NCBI GenBank assembly: GCA_964633355.1 | Contig: CAZWGO010000004.1 | Coordinates: 1-64,000, forward strand | Length of the DNA: 64,000 nt | Direction of reading: 5' to 3' | Source of the DNA: Micavibrio_B sp964633355 | Lineage (GTDB): Bacteria; Pseudomonadota; Alphaproteobacteria; Micavibrionales; Micavibrionaceae | Part shown: positions 1 to 8,249 of the stretch, in pieces | Numbering within the stretch: position 1 is the stretch's first letter | Layout of the letters: each line of letters opens with the position of its first letter | Notes under the pieces: generated by a model | Seen by the model: only the letters and a program-made list of their open reading frames with translations | Databases searched by the model: none | Told to the model about the DNA's origin: nothing | Program-made: the position numbers and the translations under genes

Positions 1-20
1 ATTTTCGCGCATTAAACATC

Positions 21-1022
21 ATGACCAATACAGCCCCCCTTTCTTCACCGCTTTCTGATCTGGACCACGCAAGACGCGTACTCGAGCTTGAAAGCTCGGC
101 GCTGACCGCCCTTGCCAAGTCGCTGGACGGGAAATTTGTCGAAGCCATCGAAGCTATTCAGGCGATGAAGGACAAGGCGACCGGACGCTTGATCGTCGCC
201 GGTATCGGCAAATCCGGCCATGTCGCGCGGAAGATCGCTGCAACTCTCGCCTCGACCGGCACGCCGTCTTATTATATCCACCCGGGCGAAGCCAGCCACG
301 GCGATCTCGGTATGATCACCGAAAACGACGTCGTGCTTTTGCTTTCGAATTCCGGCGAGAATAACGAGTTGATCGATATGATCAGCTATTGCAAACGCTT
401 TCATATCCCCCTGATCGGCATGACCAGCAATCCTGAATCGACGCTGGCGAAACATTCCGCCATTCCGCTCGTGATGCCGAAAATGCCCGAAGCCAGTCTC
501 GACGTCTTGGCCCCGACGACCTCAACGACGATGATGATGGCGCTCGGCGATGCCATTGCCATTGCGCTATTGGAACGCATGGGCCTGACGCCTGACCAAT
601 TCCGCGTTTTCCACCCGGGCGGCAAGCTCGGCGCAAAACTCAAGAAAGTTTCGGAATTCATGATCTCCGGCAATGATCTGCCCTTGGTATCGCCAGATAC
701 TTTATTCGCCGAGGCGCTTTTGATTTCATCCGAGAAAAATCTCGGGAGCATGATTATCGTCGATGAAAGTAAAAACCTGCTCGGTATCGTCACGGACGGC
801 GATATCAAGCGCCATATGAGCCCCGAGCTTTTAACCCACCCGGTGAAGGACATCATGTCTGTTAACCCAAAGACGATCTCCTCGGATCTTCTGGCTGCCG
901 AAGCTTTGGACATCATGCTGACCGGCTTTGCTTCGCCGATTACCTCCCTGATCGTGGCCGATGACGGCAAAATACAGGGGCTAATCCGCATTCAGGAGCT
1001 TTTACGCGCCGGCATTGCCTGA
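21..1022 (+). CDS. kdsD: Arabinose-5-phosphate isomerase (KdsD/KpsF family)
   Basis: Interconverts ribulose-5-phosphate and arabinose-5-phosphate, the first step toward Kdo for lipopolysaccharide. The 333-residue protein has the family's usual build: an N-terminal SIS sugar-isomerase domain (about residues 40-180, with GIGKSGHVARKIA and HPGEASHGDLG) and two C-terminal CBS domains (about 210-330). The HPGGKLG motif that typically follows the SIS domain is present. It heads the row kdsD-lptC-lptA, whose ends nearly touch, so Kdo synthesis and LPS export are probably co-transcribed. Assignment is secure; the promoter lies outside the window. Confidence 0.95.
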   Translation: MTNTAPLSSPLSDLDHARRVLELESSALTALAKSLDGKFVEAIEAIQAMKDKATGRLIVAGIGKSGHVARKIAATLASTGTPSYYIHPGEASHGDLGMITENDVVLLLSNSGENNELIDMISYCKRFHIPLIGMTSNPESTLAKHSAIPLVMPKMPEASLDVLAPTTSTTMMMALGDAIAIALLERMGLTPDQFRVFHPGGKLGAKLKKVSEFMISGNDLPLVSPDTLFAEALLISSEKNLGSMIIVDESKNLLGIVTDGDIKRHMSPELLTHPVKDIMSVNPKTISSDLLAAEALDIMLTGFASPITSLIVADDGKIQGLIRIQELLRAGIA

Positions 1023-1035
1023 TAGATTGCAGGTC

Positions 1036-1734
1036 ATGATTTCTGACGAGCCAAATCCCGACTCTTCTTATGACACCGGACGCCTAAGCGGTTTTATTCA
1101 TTCCGATGAGGACGCTGTCGAAAAAACGATGTCCAGCATCCGCCGCTCGACCGCCGTTAAAAAACTGCGCCTGATCTTGCCTTTGGTCGCAGGATTGATC
1201 GTCGTCGTCATGTTCGTTTGGTCGGACATGGAAAGCGTCGCCCCGCCGCCGCGCAAAGAAACCGTTTCCCCGCAAACGGTTGGCCGCAATGAACTCCTCA
1301 ATCCGCGCTTTGAATCCGAAGATGCCTCACAGCAGCCTTATACGATCACCGCGACGAAGGCGTTTCAAGACAGCAAAGACATGAACATGATCATGCTCGA
1401 TAAGCCCGTCGCGGATATCTCCCTGAAAGACAGTGCCTGGCTAGCGGTCGAATCCGACAAGGGTGAATTTGAACAGGTAAAACAAAACCTGATGCTGGAA
1501 GGAAGAGTAAAACTTTTCCATGATGACGGCTATGAAATGCAAACCGACAAGGTCGAGATTGATATGATCGGGGAAAAAGCGATTTCGAAAACCCCTGTGT
1601 CTGGCCATGGTCCGATTGGTACGATCAAGGCGCAAGGCCTGACCGCCGATGGCAAAACCGGCGTTTTAAGCTTCACCGGCCCTGCTACGCTTATTCTTAA
1701 TCAAACTCCTAAAAACGAAGCCGAGGCAAATTAA
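1036..1734 (+). CDS. lptC: LPS export system protein LptC
   Basis: Bitopic inner-membrane protein that passes LPS from the LptB2FG ATPase to LptA. The reading frame is open from a TTG at 1015, but the ATG at 1036 with AGG a few bases upstream is the better start, giving 232 residues. A single membrane segment (about residues 41-64) is followed by a periplasmic part carrying the LptC/OstA-like pattern of short beta repeats (ITATKAFQD, LEGRVKLFHDDGYEMQTDKVEID). Position between kdsD and lptA supports the call; sequence conservation in this family is low, so context carries weight. Confidence 0.88.
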   Translation: MISDEPNPDSSYDTGRLSGFIHSDEDAVEKTMSSIRRSTAVKKLRLILPLVAGLIVVVMFVWSDMESVAPPPRKETVSPQTVGRNELLNPRFESEDASQQPYTITATKAFQDSKDMNMIMLDKPVADISLKDSAWLAVESDKGEFEQVKQNLMLEGRVKLFHDDGYEMQTDKVEIDMIGEKAISKTPVSGHGPIGTIKAQGLTADGKTGVLSFTGPATLILNQTPKNEAEAN

Positions 1735-1735
1735 A

Positions 1736-2596
1736 ATGCGCTCATTTAAAATTCTTTTAAGCCTGATCGTTTTGATCTCTTTTGCGGCACCTTCTCTTGC
1801 GCAAGAAAAAGCGCCGGTTCCCGATTCGCAAAACTCCGCCGAGCCACTGGAAATTTCCGCTGACAAGGCCTTGGAATGGGACCGAGTAGGTAAAAAATAT
1901 ATCGCCAAAGGCAATGCGATTGCCAAGCAGAAAGACATGGAAGTTCATGCCGATACGCTGGTTGCCGAATACCGCGAAACCAAAGAAAAAAGCAGCGATA
2001 TTTATAAACTGACCGCAACCGGCAATGTGGTGCTCATCTCGGGCGGCGTCAATAAAGCCTATGGAGACAACGCGGTCTACGAAGTCGATATCGCCAAGGC
2101 AACCTTGACCGGCGGCGATTTGCGCATCGAAAGCCCGGATATGAACATCACGGCAAAAGAGAAATTCGAATATTATTCCAATGAAGGTAAAATGGTCGCC
2201 TATGGGTCGCCGGTTATTACCAATCAGGGAAATACGCTGACCGCCGATCTCGTCACCGCCTGGACCAATCCGGATTCCCAGAAAGAAAAAGAAACTTCGT
2301 CATCCGATAAACCGCAAGCCAAGCTTGGCAACCTGAAACGCGCCGAAGCCGAGGGCAATGTCGTGATCACCACGCCGAAAGAAAAAGCGACCGGTGATAA
2401 AGGGATTTATACAGCAGAAAACGACACCGTTGAATTGCTCGGTAATGTTAAACTCTATCAAGGTGAAAACACCCTGCAAGGTGTTCGTGCCGATATGAAT
2501 TTGACCACCAATCTTAGCCGCGTTTACGGCGCACAAGGCAAAGGCGGACGCGTCAAAGGCGTATTCTTCCCGAGCAGCCAGAAGAAAGAGAAATAG
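1736..2596 (+). CDS. lptA: LPS transport periplasmic protein LptA
   Basis: Periplasmic bridge protein that carries LPS between LptC and the outer-membrane LptD. Residues 1-22 form a signal peptide ending SLA before QEK. The rest shows repeated OstA-type strands (ALEWDRVGKKYIAKGNA, GNVVLISGG, AEGNVVITTPKEKATGDKG, NDTVELLGNVKLYQG). At 286 residues it is longer than the roughly 185-residue E. coli protein, owing to a charged stretch near residues 180-200. The ATG follows the lptC stop after one base. Confidence 0.9.
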   Translation: MRSFKILLSLIVLISFAAPSLAQEKAPVPDSQNSAEPLEISADKALEWDRVGKKYIAKGNAIAKQKDMEVHADTLVAEYRETKEKSSDIYKLTATGNVVLISGGVNKAYGDNAVYEVDIAKATLTGGDLRIESPDMNITAKEKFEYYSNEGKMVAYGSPVITNQGNTLTADLVTAWTNPDSQKEKETSSSDKPQAKLGNLKRAEAEGNVVITTPKEKATGDKGIYTAENDTVELLGNVKLYQGENTLQGVRADMNLTTNLSRVYGAQGKGGRVKGVFFPSSQKKEK

Positions 2597-2654
2597 ACAG
2601 ATTGTCTTTTTAAAGTCGGTCCATCTTCTTCACAAAAAGCAGCTTAATTTCAAG

Positions 2655-2745
2655 CCCTCTCCCATAGGGAGAGGGGTTAAATAAATCGGTTCTTAATAGC
2701 GACCCATTCTAACCCCTCCCTTAATCCCTCCCTATGGGAGGGAGA
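2655..2745. repeat. Paired GC-rich palindromes (CCTCTCCC / GGGAGAGG type)
   Basis: Two short palindromes, 2655-2678 and about 2725-2745, each able to fold alone, share the pyrimidine-rich core CCCTCCC/GGGAGGG. The same family recurs at 9603-9718 and 11901-11984. It lies in the gap after lptA and holds no gene. It could act as a transcript stabiliser or weak terminator, but that is inference. Confidence 0.7.
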
Positions 2746-2764
2746 TTTTTTCGTAAATCTTGTC

Positions 2765-2785
2765 TTCCCCGCGAAAGCGGGGATC
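2765..2785. repeat. Short palindrome, CCCCGCGAAAGCGGGG family
   Basis: A perfect hairpin with a GCGAAAGC core. Related copies occur at 7863-7917, 40074-40140 and, altered, inside the reading frame at 3354-3376. The family is defined here only by the copies seen in this window. Confidence 0.7.
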
Positions 2786-2790
2786 TCATT

Positions 2791-2860
2791 TTTTGAACCA
2801 CAGAATTCACAGATCACACAGAATCCTTTCCGTGAATTCTGTTCATTCCGTGGTTCAAAA
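2791..2860. repeat. Long imperfect inverted repeat
   Basis: TTTTGAACCA (2791-2800) pairs with 2851-2860, and CAGAATTCAC (2801-2810) pairs with 2832-2841, leaving a small bulge on the right arm. A similar ACAGA/TCTGT-rich inverted repeat lies at about 18349-18418. No gene is present. Confidence 0.65.
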
Positions 2861-2881
2861 TATTATCTAGGCATTAATTCC

Positions 2882-2911
2882 TTGACATGTAACGGAATTT
2901 AGTCCTAAAAT
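2882..2911 (+). promoter_or_regulatory. Candidate sigma-70 promoter for a possibly leaderless mRNA
   Basis: TTGACA at 2882-2887 is followed after 18 bases by TAAAAT at 2906-2911. The start codon is at 2917, so transcription would begin at or next to the ATG. No ribosome-binding site is visible between 2888 and 2916. Confidence 0.4.
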
Positions 2912-2916
2912 TCTCT

Positions 2917-3441
2917 ATGCTCCCAAAATCATCTTCCTCTTCCTCTAAACTACGCAACTGGACGCAATCTCAGCGTCAGGATCAAAGCGCGCAATGCCGC
3001 GCCCAGAAGATATGGCTCAAAGCCACGGGCCCCAAAACCATCGAAGGTAAAAAACGCTCTTCGCAAAATGCGCGCAAGCACGGCATGCGCTCTGAGGAAA
3101 TTAAAGGTTTCAAGAAACTCCTGCGTATGCAGGCGCAGATGCTGAAGAAATACAAAGCATGGGGACGGATCGAACGGATCAAGCGCCGGGCGGTTCTCGA
3201 TATGCTCCGTCAGGGGATTACGGTCGAAAACTATAAAAAATTATACGAACGAAATGAGAGCCTCGGCCAAACAGCGCTCCAAAATCCCCGCGACTTGTCC
3301 GCCGAAGCCTTGGCAAAGGCGGGAAACGGGGGTCTAGGCCTCAGCCCACCGCCAGATCCCCACCTTCGCGGGGAAAACACAAGGCAGAGGGAGCAATTAA
3401 TGCGCCCTTACGTCAAATATTTGCCTTTTGCGCTGCAATGA
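2917..3441 (+). CDS. Uncharacterised basic protein with a GPKT-EGK-NA-KHG motif
   Basis: A 174-residue, strongly basic protein of unknown function. The segment ATGPKTIEGKKRSSQNARKH resembles a short motif (GPKTxEGKxRSxxNAxKHG) that I recall from many uncharacterised bacterial and phage-associated proteins. A lysine-rich, probably helical region follows (about 70-115). The C-terminal part from about residue 125 looks non-conserved and contains a translated copy of the GCGAAAGC-type palindrome, suggesting the original stop was replaced or the frame extended by a repeat. It splits lptA from lptB, which are usually neighbours. It may be real only in its first 115 or so residues. Confidence 0.55.
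   Translation: MLPKSSSSSSKLRNWTQSQRQDQSAQCRAQKIWLKATGPKTIEGKKRSSQNARKHGMRSEEIKGFKKLLRMQAQMLKKYKAWGRIERIKRRAVLDMLRQGITVENYKKLYERNESLGQTALQNPRDLSAEALAKAGNGGLGLSPPPDPHLRGENTRQREQLMRPYVKYLPFALQ
3354..3376. repeat. Copy of the GCGAAAGC-family palindrome inside a reading frame
   Basis: AGATCCCCACCTTCGCGGGG is close to the right-hand arm of the repeats at 7863-7917 and 40074-40140 (AGATCCCCGCTTTCGCGGGG). Here it is read through in frame near the 3' end of the preceding gene. Confidence 0.6.
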
Positions 3442-3458
3442 CTTAAGTTTAGCTAGTC

Positions 3459-4229
3459 ATGACGCCCCTGCCCGAGAACCCTCCCAAGAGATATCTGAAA
3501 CCTGTGACGAACGGCCTGACCGTCGAACATCTTTCTAAATCTTACAAGAAACGTCCCGTCCTTCGCGACGTTTCGGTCACGGTTCAGCGCGGGGAGGCCG
3601 TCGCCCTGCTCGGCCCGAATGGGGCTGGTAAAACCACCTGCTTCTATATTATTACCGGATTGATCCCGCCCGATGGCGGCACGATTTCTCTTTATGGTCA
3701 GGACATCACCACACTTCCAATGTATCGCCGCGCGCGCCTTGGCATCGGCTACCTGCCGCAGGAAGCCTCGATTTTCCGCGGCCTTTCCGTTGAAGAAAAT
3801 ATTCGCGCTGTCGTCCAGACACAGGATTTGAAACCTGAAGAACAGGAAAACCTGCTCGAAGATTTGCTGGTTGAATTCTCCGTTTCTCACTTACGCCGCA
3901 CGCCAGCCATTGCCCTTTCCGGCGGAGAACGCCGCCGCGTCGAGATTGCCCGCGCGCTTGCTTCGCGTCCTCAATTTATTCTTCTTGATGAACCGCTGGC
4001 CGGTATCGACCCGATTGCCGTGAACGATATCCGTACATTGATCGGATATTTGAAAAACCGGGGTATCGGCGTTCTCATTACCGATCACAATGTCCGCGAT
4101 ACGCTTGGCATTGTCGACCGTGCCTATATCCTCCATGACGGCAAAGTCTTGACCGAAGGCTCGCCGGAAGAAATCGTCGACGATACCGAAGTCCGCCGCG
4201 TCTATCTCGGCGAAGGCTTTAGCCTTTAA
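3459..4229 (+). CDS. lptB: LPS export ABC transporter ATPase LptB
   Basis: Cytoplasmic ATPase of the LptB2FG exporter that extracts LPS from the inner membrane. Visible in order: Walker A GPNGAGKTT (residues 52-60), Q-loop in LPQEASIFRGL, signature LSGGERRRVEIARAL, Walker B FILLDEPLAGIDP, and switch His in ITDHNVRDTL. The 256-residue length fits the family with a slightly longer N terminus. rpoN follows after 22 bases, the common alphaproteobacterial order. No strong ribosome-binding site is seen before the ATG. Confidence 0.96.
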   Translation: MTPLPENPPKRYLKPVTNGLTVEHLSKSYKKRPVLRDVSVTVQRGEAVALLGPNGAGKTTCFYIITGLIPPDGGTISLYGQDITTLPMYRRARLGIGYLPQEASIFRGLSVEENIRAVVQTQDLKPEEQENLLEDLLVEFSVSHLRRTPAIALSGGERRRVEIARALASRPQFILLDEPLAGIDPIAVNDIRTLIGYLKNRGIGVLITDHNVRDTLGIVDRAYILHDGKVLTEGSPEEIVDDTEVRRVYLGEGFSL

Positions 4230-4251
4230 CTTTTTCCTGCTATAATTATTC

Positions 4252-5673
4252 ATGGCCGGAAACAAACTCTCCCAGACCCTCGATTTACGCCAGCAGCAAA
4301 ACCTCGTCATGACGCCGCAGATGCAGCAGGCGATCAAGTTGCTGCAGCTGTCTAATGTGGAGCTTCAGGACTATCTCGACGAGGAAATAGCCCAGAACCC
4401 TCTTTTAGAACGCATCGATAACGAACCGTCGGAATCCGATGATGCGCCGGATATAAAAGATAAGCCAGAACGCGAAGACGATTCAGAAAATGATTTCGAT
4501 GCCGGATCGAGCATGTCGAATTCAACGCCCGGGGGCCGCTCCGATTTCAGCGACGATGAACGCACGCTGGAAACGACTCATGCCAAGGAAAAGAATCTCC
4601 ACGATCATTTGATGGAGCAATTGACCATCGGCGCACAAGATGCGCTGGATAAAACCATTGGCACGCTATTGATCGACCGTCTCGACGAAGCTGGCTATTT
4701 GCGCGAAACGCCGGATGATCTTTCCGCGCAGCTCGGCGTGTCGAAAGAGCGCATCACCAAATTGATCGCGCGATTAAAGAAATTCGACCCCGCCGGAATT
4801 TTTGCTTTCAACCTTTCCGAATGCCTGATGTTGCAACTCGAGGACCGCGGCGTTCTCGATACGCCGATGAAAATCCTCTTGGAGAATTTGAATCTTCTTG
4901 GCCAACACGATTACGCCACCCTCGCCAAGATTTGCGATGTTCATCCTAATGTCGTCAAGGAAATGGCGCAGGAACTAAGGACGCTGCAACCTAAACCAGC
5001 CTCGCTCTTCGATCATTCCATCGCCCAGACCGCCATTCCCGATGTCTTGATGCGAAAACTGCCGAAAGATAAAGGCGGCGGATGGCGCGTCGAACTCAAC
5101 AGCGAAACGCTGCCGCGCGTTCTCGTCAACCAGCAATATTACACCGATGTTGCCGACCGCACGAGAGACAAGACCGAGCGCGAATATCTAGTCACGCAAT
5201 TGAACAATGCCAACTGGCTCGCCAAGGCATTGGACCAGCGCGCGCAAACCATTTTGAAAGTGGCTTCCGAAATCGTTGAACGGCAGGACGCGTTCTTCCT
5301 CTTCGGGATTGAATATCTGGCGCCGCTCACGCTGCGCGAAGTCGCGGATTCTATCGGCATGCATGAAAGCACGGTCAGCCGTGTCACGACAGGTAAATTT
5401 ATCGGTACGCCGCGCGGCCTCTTTGAACTAAAATTCTTCTTTACCTCGTCTATCGAAGGCAGTGATGGCGGCAGCGTTTCTTCCGAAGCCGTGAAGTCCA
5501 AAATCAGGACTTTGATCGACGCCGAAGATCCGAAATCCATTCTGTCGGATGACGATATCGTCGATCTGCTACAAAAAGACGGTATCGATATCGCCCGCCG
5601 TACGATTGCGAAATACCGCGAAGCGCTGAATATTCCATCTTCGGTTCAACGCCGCAGAATCAAGAAGAATTAA
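4252..5673 (+). CDS. rpoN: RNA polymerase sigma-54 factor
   Basis: Alternative sigma factor that needs AAA+ activators to open promoters. The 473-residue protein has the glutamine/leucine-rich region I (about 8-45: LRQQQNLVMTPQMQQAIKLL), an acidic region II (about 55-110), the core-binding region, the helix-turn-helix, and the diagnostic RpoN box ARRTIAKYRE (about 448-457). Placed between lptB and hpf/ptsN as in many Proteobacteria, where PtsN and the hibernation factor are linked to it. Its last bases overlap the convergent murI gene by 4 bp. Confidence 0.97.
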   Translation: MAGNKLSQTLDLRQQQNLVMTPQMQQAIKLLQLSNVELQDYLDEEIAQNPLLERIDNEPSESDDAPDIKDKPEREDDSENDFDAGSSMSNSTPGGRSDFSDDERTLETTHAKEKNLHDHLMEQLTIGAQDALDKTIGTLLIDRLDEAGYLRETPDDLSAQLGVSKERITKLIARLKKFDPAGIFAFNLSECLMLQLEDRGVLDTPMKILLENLNLLGQHDYATLAKICDVHPNVVKEMAQELRTLQPKPASLFDHSIAQTAIPDVLMRKLPKDKGGGWRVELNSETLPRVLVNQQYYTDVADRTRDKTEREYLVTQLNNANWLAKALDQRAQTILKVASEIVERQDAFFLFGIEYLAPLTLREVADSIGMHESTVSRVTTGKFIGTPRGLFELKFFFTSSIEGSDGGSVSSEAVKSKIRTLIDAEDPKSILSDDDIVDLLQKDGIDIARRTIAKYREALNIPSSVQRRRIKKN

Positions 5674-6464
5674 ATATCGATCAATTCCACATCATCAGCA
5701 GAAATTTCACGGCCAAAAAACTTTGCCGCATTTTCCGCGAAACGGACCGGATCGTCAGTGGCAAAAAACTGACATATTCCGGTTTGACTATCAGATGAAA
5801 TATTCAATTCTTCTGCCGCGGCTTTACCACTATTGATGAGTGTCACTTCAGGCCCGAGAATTTCGCTGATCTGTTTTTCAAAAAGCGGGAAATGGGTACA
5901 GCCTAAAATCAGCGTATCGGGACGGTTCTGGCGATCGAAAATCGGCTCCAGATATTTGCGCAAAACATCCTTGGCGATTTTATCATTCGCCCAGCCTTCT
6001 TCGGCCAATGCCACCAATAACTGGCAAGCCTTAGACGACACCTGGACGGATGGATCGATGCTTTGAATTGCTGTTTCATACGCGCCGGATTTAACCGTGC
6101 CGTAAGTCGCCATCACGGCGATATGATTATTCTTGGTCGCGGCAATACAGGCCCGACTGGCCGGCTCTAACATGCCAAGTACAGGAATGTCTTTCGCCAT
6201 GTCTTGAACCGCGCCCAGCGCATGGGTTGATGCCGTATTACAGGCAACCACAATCGCCTTTACCTGATGGCGTAATATTTCTTTGGTTAAACCTTGCGCA
6301 TAGCGAATGACCGTTTCCGGACTTTTCGTGCCATAGGGCAAACGGGCCGTATCGCCAATATAGACATAAGACTCATGCGGGTATTTTTCCTGCAGGGCTT
6401 TCAGAACGGTGAGCCCGCCAATGCCTGAATCGAAAACGCCGATAGGTTCCGCTTTTTTCGCCAT
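5670..6464 (-). CDS. murI: Glutamate racemase
   Basis: Makes D-glutamate for peptidoglycan. The 264-residue protein shows the N-terminal GVFDSGIGGLTVLK motif and both catalytic cysteine motifs, VVACNTAST and LGCTHFPL. Inserted in opposite orientation between rpoN and hpf, so it must have its own promoter in the AT-rich gap 6465-6586. Confidence 0.96.
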   Translation of the reverse strand: MAKKAEPIGVFDSGIGGLTVLKALQEKYPHESYVYIGDTARLPYGTKSPETVIRYAQGLTKEILRHQVKAIVVACNTASTHALGAVQDMAKDIPVLGMLEPASRACIAATKNNHIAVMATYGTVKSGAYETAIQSIDPSVQVSSKACQLLVALAEEGWANDKIAKDVLRKYLEPIFDRQNRPDTLILGCTHFPLFEKQISEILGPEVTLINSGKAAAEELNISSDSQTGICQFFATDDPVRFAENAAKFFGREISADDVELIDI

Positions 6465-6586
6465 TATTTTTTTGCTCTTTATACTTTTTTTAGGACATTT
6501 AAGTGATACAATTAATTATACGATAAATTTTTTTAACGCGACGCTTTTTAAGCGTATTTCCGACTTGTTTCAAAGGAGCTAATATT

Positions 6587-7216
6587 ATGGATCTTACAAT
6601 CAACGGCAAACAAATGGACGTTGGGGACGCTCTCCGCACGCATGTCACAGAGAAACTGAGCGACATCGATTCCAAATATTTCAACCGCGCTTTCCAGACA
6701 GTCGTTACTTTTGCACCCGAAGGCCATGCTTTCGTCAAAACCCATATCTCGCTTAAAGTCGGCAAGGACATCATGGTCACGGCCACCGCCGTTGAAACCG
6801 AAGCCTATGTTTCTTTCGATGCCGCCGCCGCAAAAATCGCCAAGCAACTTCGCAAATATAAAAACCGCCTGCGCGATCACCATGAGCGCATCGAGCAAAC
6901 GCCTGAAACCGAAATGATGAAAGCGCGTGATTACACACTCGCAAGTGAAACACTTGATGGCACAAGTGAAACGCAGGAAGAGCCGGCAGAAACAGGAAAC
7001 GATCCATTGATCGTCGCCGAAATGCCGATGCAAATTCAAAAAATGTCTGTATCCGAAGCTGTCATGCGTCTGGACCTCGCAGGTAATACGGCACTTCTCT
7101 TCCGCAACCCGAAGAACAACTCGCTGAACATGGTTTACAAACGCGCCGATGGAAATATCGGCTGGGTCGAACCGCAAGACGATATCAGAAAAGACGGGGC
7201 TATGGCGGCGGAGTAG
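6587..7216 (+). CDS. hpf: Long-form ribosome hibernation promoting factor
   Basis: Binds the 30S subunit and drives formation of inactive 100S ribosome dimers in slow growth. The N-terminal S30AE domain (about 1-105, LTINGKQMDVGDALRTHVTEKL) is joined by a Glu/Thr-rich linker (about 110-145) to the C-terminal dimerisation domain (about 150-205, with MSVSEAVMRLDL and NTALLFRNPKN). 209 residues is typical for the long form. A good ribosome-binding site (AAAGGAG) precedes the ATG. A hairpin terminator follows, so ptsN is a separate unit or is reached by read-through. Confidence 0.94.
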   Translation: MDLTINGKQMDVGDALRTHVTEKLSDIDSKYFNRAFQTVVTFAPEGHAFVKTHISLKVGKDIMVTATAVETEAYVSFDAAAAKIAKQLRKYKNRLRDHHERIEQTPETEMMKARDYTLASETLDGTSETQEEPAETGNDPLIVAEMPMQIQKMSVSEAVMRLDLAGNTALLFRNPKNNSLNMVYKRADGNIGWVEPQDDIRKDGAMAAE

Positions 7217-7245
7217 GTTTATTCGCATACTCTAATAATTGAGAA

Positions 7246-7270
7246 AAACCCGCGCCGAAGCGGGTTTTTT
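7246..7270 (+). terminator. Intrinsic terminator after hpf
   Basis: AAACCCGC (7246-7253) pairs with GCGGGTTT (7260-7267) across a six-base loop and runs into six T residues. Confidence 0.85.
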
Positions 7271-7386
7271 ATTAAGTTACGGAACTATTGCTTTGCAGAA
7301 ATGTTTTTTCTGGGCACGACTCAAATATGCGTGTATTCAGGTCACGAAAAATGACTTGAGAAACTTACGGGGAGTACGGAGATCTC

Positions 7387-7851
7387 ATGCAAAACGAGCA
7401 CATTGAATTTAATGAGTTTATCATCGGCCTTCGCGCCACTGACAAAAATCAGATTTTGCAAAATATATCATGGAAGATCGGGCGCCAAACCAATGCCGAT
7501 ATGACATGGATTGCCGATCAGCTTTTAAAATCGGAAGAAAATGAAAGCTCCGGTATCGGTGACGGCATCGCCATCCCCCATTTGAAATCAACGCCGCTGA
7601 CAAAACCCTTTATCGTTATCGCCCGCCTCGATCAACCGGTCGAATTCAATTCCCTCGATGGATTACCCGTCGATATCGTCTGTGCTGTTTTATCGCCGCA
7701 AATGGACGGACCGCTTCACCTGCGCCGCCTCTCCCGTGTGACAAGATTATTGCGCGAACCTGAAATTATCGAAGCATTGCGAAACGCAAAATCCGAAGAT
7801 GAAATGAAATCGATTTTGAGAATAGAACAGCAAGAAATTCTCGCTGCTTAG
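7387..7851 (+). CDS. ptsN: Nitrogen-regulatory PTS EIIA protein
   Basis: Phosphorylatable regulator of the PTS-Ntr branch, linked to potassium, nitrogen and stress control. The 154-residue protein carries the EIIA fold with the active-site histidine in GIAIPHLK (His65). A GGAG-like site lies upstream of the ATG. Follows rpoN and hpf as in many Proteobacteria; no other PTS-Ntr gene is in the window. Confidence 0.93.
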   Translation: MQNEHIEFNEFIIGLRATDKNQILQNISWKIGRQTNADMTWIADQLLKSEENESSGIGDGIAIPHLKSTPLTKPFIVIARLDQPVEFNSLDGLPVDIVCAVLSPQMDGPLHLRRLSRVTRLLREPEIIEALRNAKSEDEMKSILRIEQQEILAA

Positions 7852-7862
7852 TATCAAATGCT

Positions 7863-7917
7863 TTTCCCGCGAAAGCGGGAATCTCGATAAAGAAAGATCC
7901 CCGCTTTCGCGGGGAAA
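7863..7917. repeat. Paired GCGAAAGC-family palindromes
   Basis: TTCCCGCGAAAGCGGGAATC and the inverted AGATCCCCGCTTTCGCGGGG flank a short A-rich spacer, so the whole element is itself an inverted repeat. It fills the gap between ptsN and the convergent DUF1150 gene, where it could also end both transcripts. Confidence 0.75.
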
Positions 7918-7937
7918 TCACCATTAGTTACTTTAAT

Positions 7938-8183
7938 TTACTGAAGCGTAACAGGCTCCATGTCGTTCTGGCGCACTGCCATCACGGCGGCATTATAATC
8001 GTCAATCACCGCCAGCGCCGATCCATCCGCGCCATGTAATGTATAGACAGGCTTGCCCATGACATTCATCGGTTTGATATAGGCAATCTGGTTGACACCG
8101 AAGGCCAGGAAATCTTGATTGGAAAGATTTCTCAAAATATGGCGGCCTTGCTCAATGTCTAATGGCTGAATTTTATTTGGCAT
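7938..8183 (-). CDS. DUF1150 family protein
   Basis: An 81-residue protein matching the small DUF1150 family, which in Alphaproteobacteria commonly sits next to small heat-shock genes; the recognisable part is FLAFGVNQIAYIKPM followed by a short hydrophobic beta region. Function unknown. It is the second gene after hsp20 on the same strand, separated by a 66-base gap containing a hairpin, so it is probably co-expressed on heat shock. Confidence 0.8.
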   Translation of the reverse strand: MPNKIQPLDIEQGRHILRNLSNQDFLAFGVNQIAYIKPMNVMGKPVYTLHGADGSALAVIDDYNAAVMAVRQNDMEPVTLQ

Positions 8184-8208
8184 GTTCTTACTTTCCTACT
8201 CTACCAGA

Positions 8209-8238
8209 TTCCCCTGCACAAACATAGTGTGCAGGGAA
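8209..8238 (-). other. Intercistronic hairpin between hsp20 and the DUF1150 gene
   Basis: CCCTGCACA pairs with TGTGCAGGG across a seven-base loop, without a T tract on the minus strand. It may tune relative mRNA stability or partially terminate; function is inferred. Confidence 0.5.
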
Positions 8239-8249
8239 TTGGTTAAGAA

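Noticed and set aside
7863..7917. CRISPR array
   Set aside because: Repeats are isolated inverted pairs, not direct repeats with regular spacers, and no cas gene is present.
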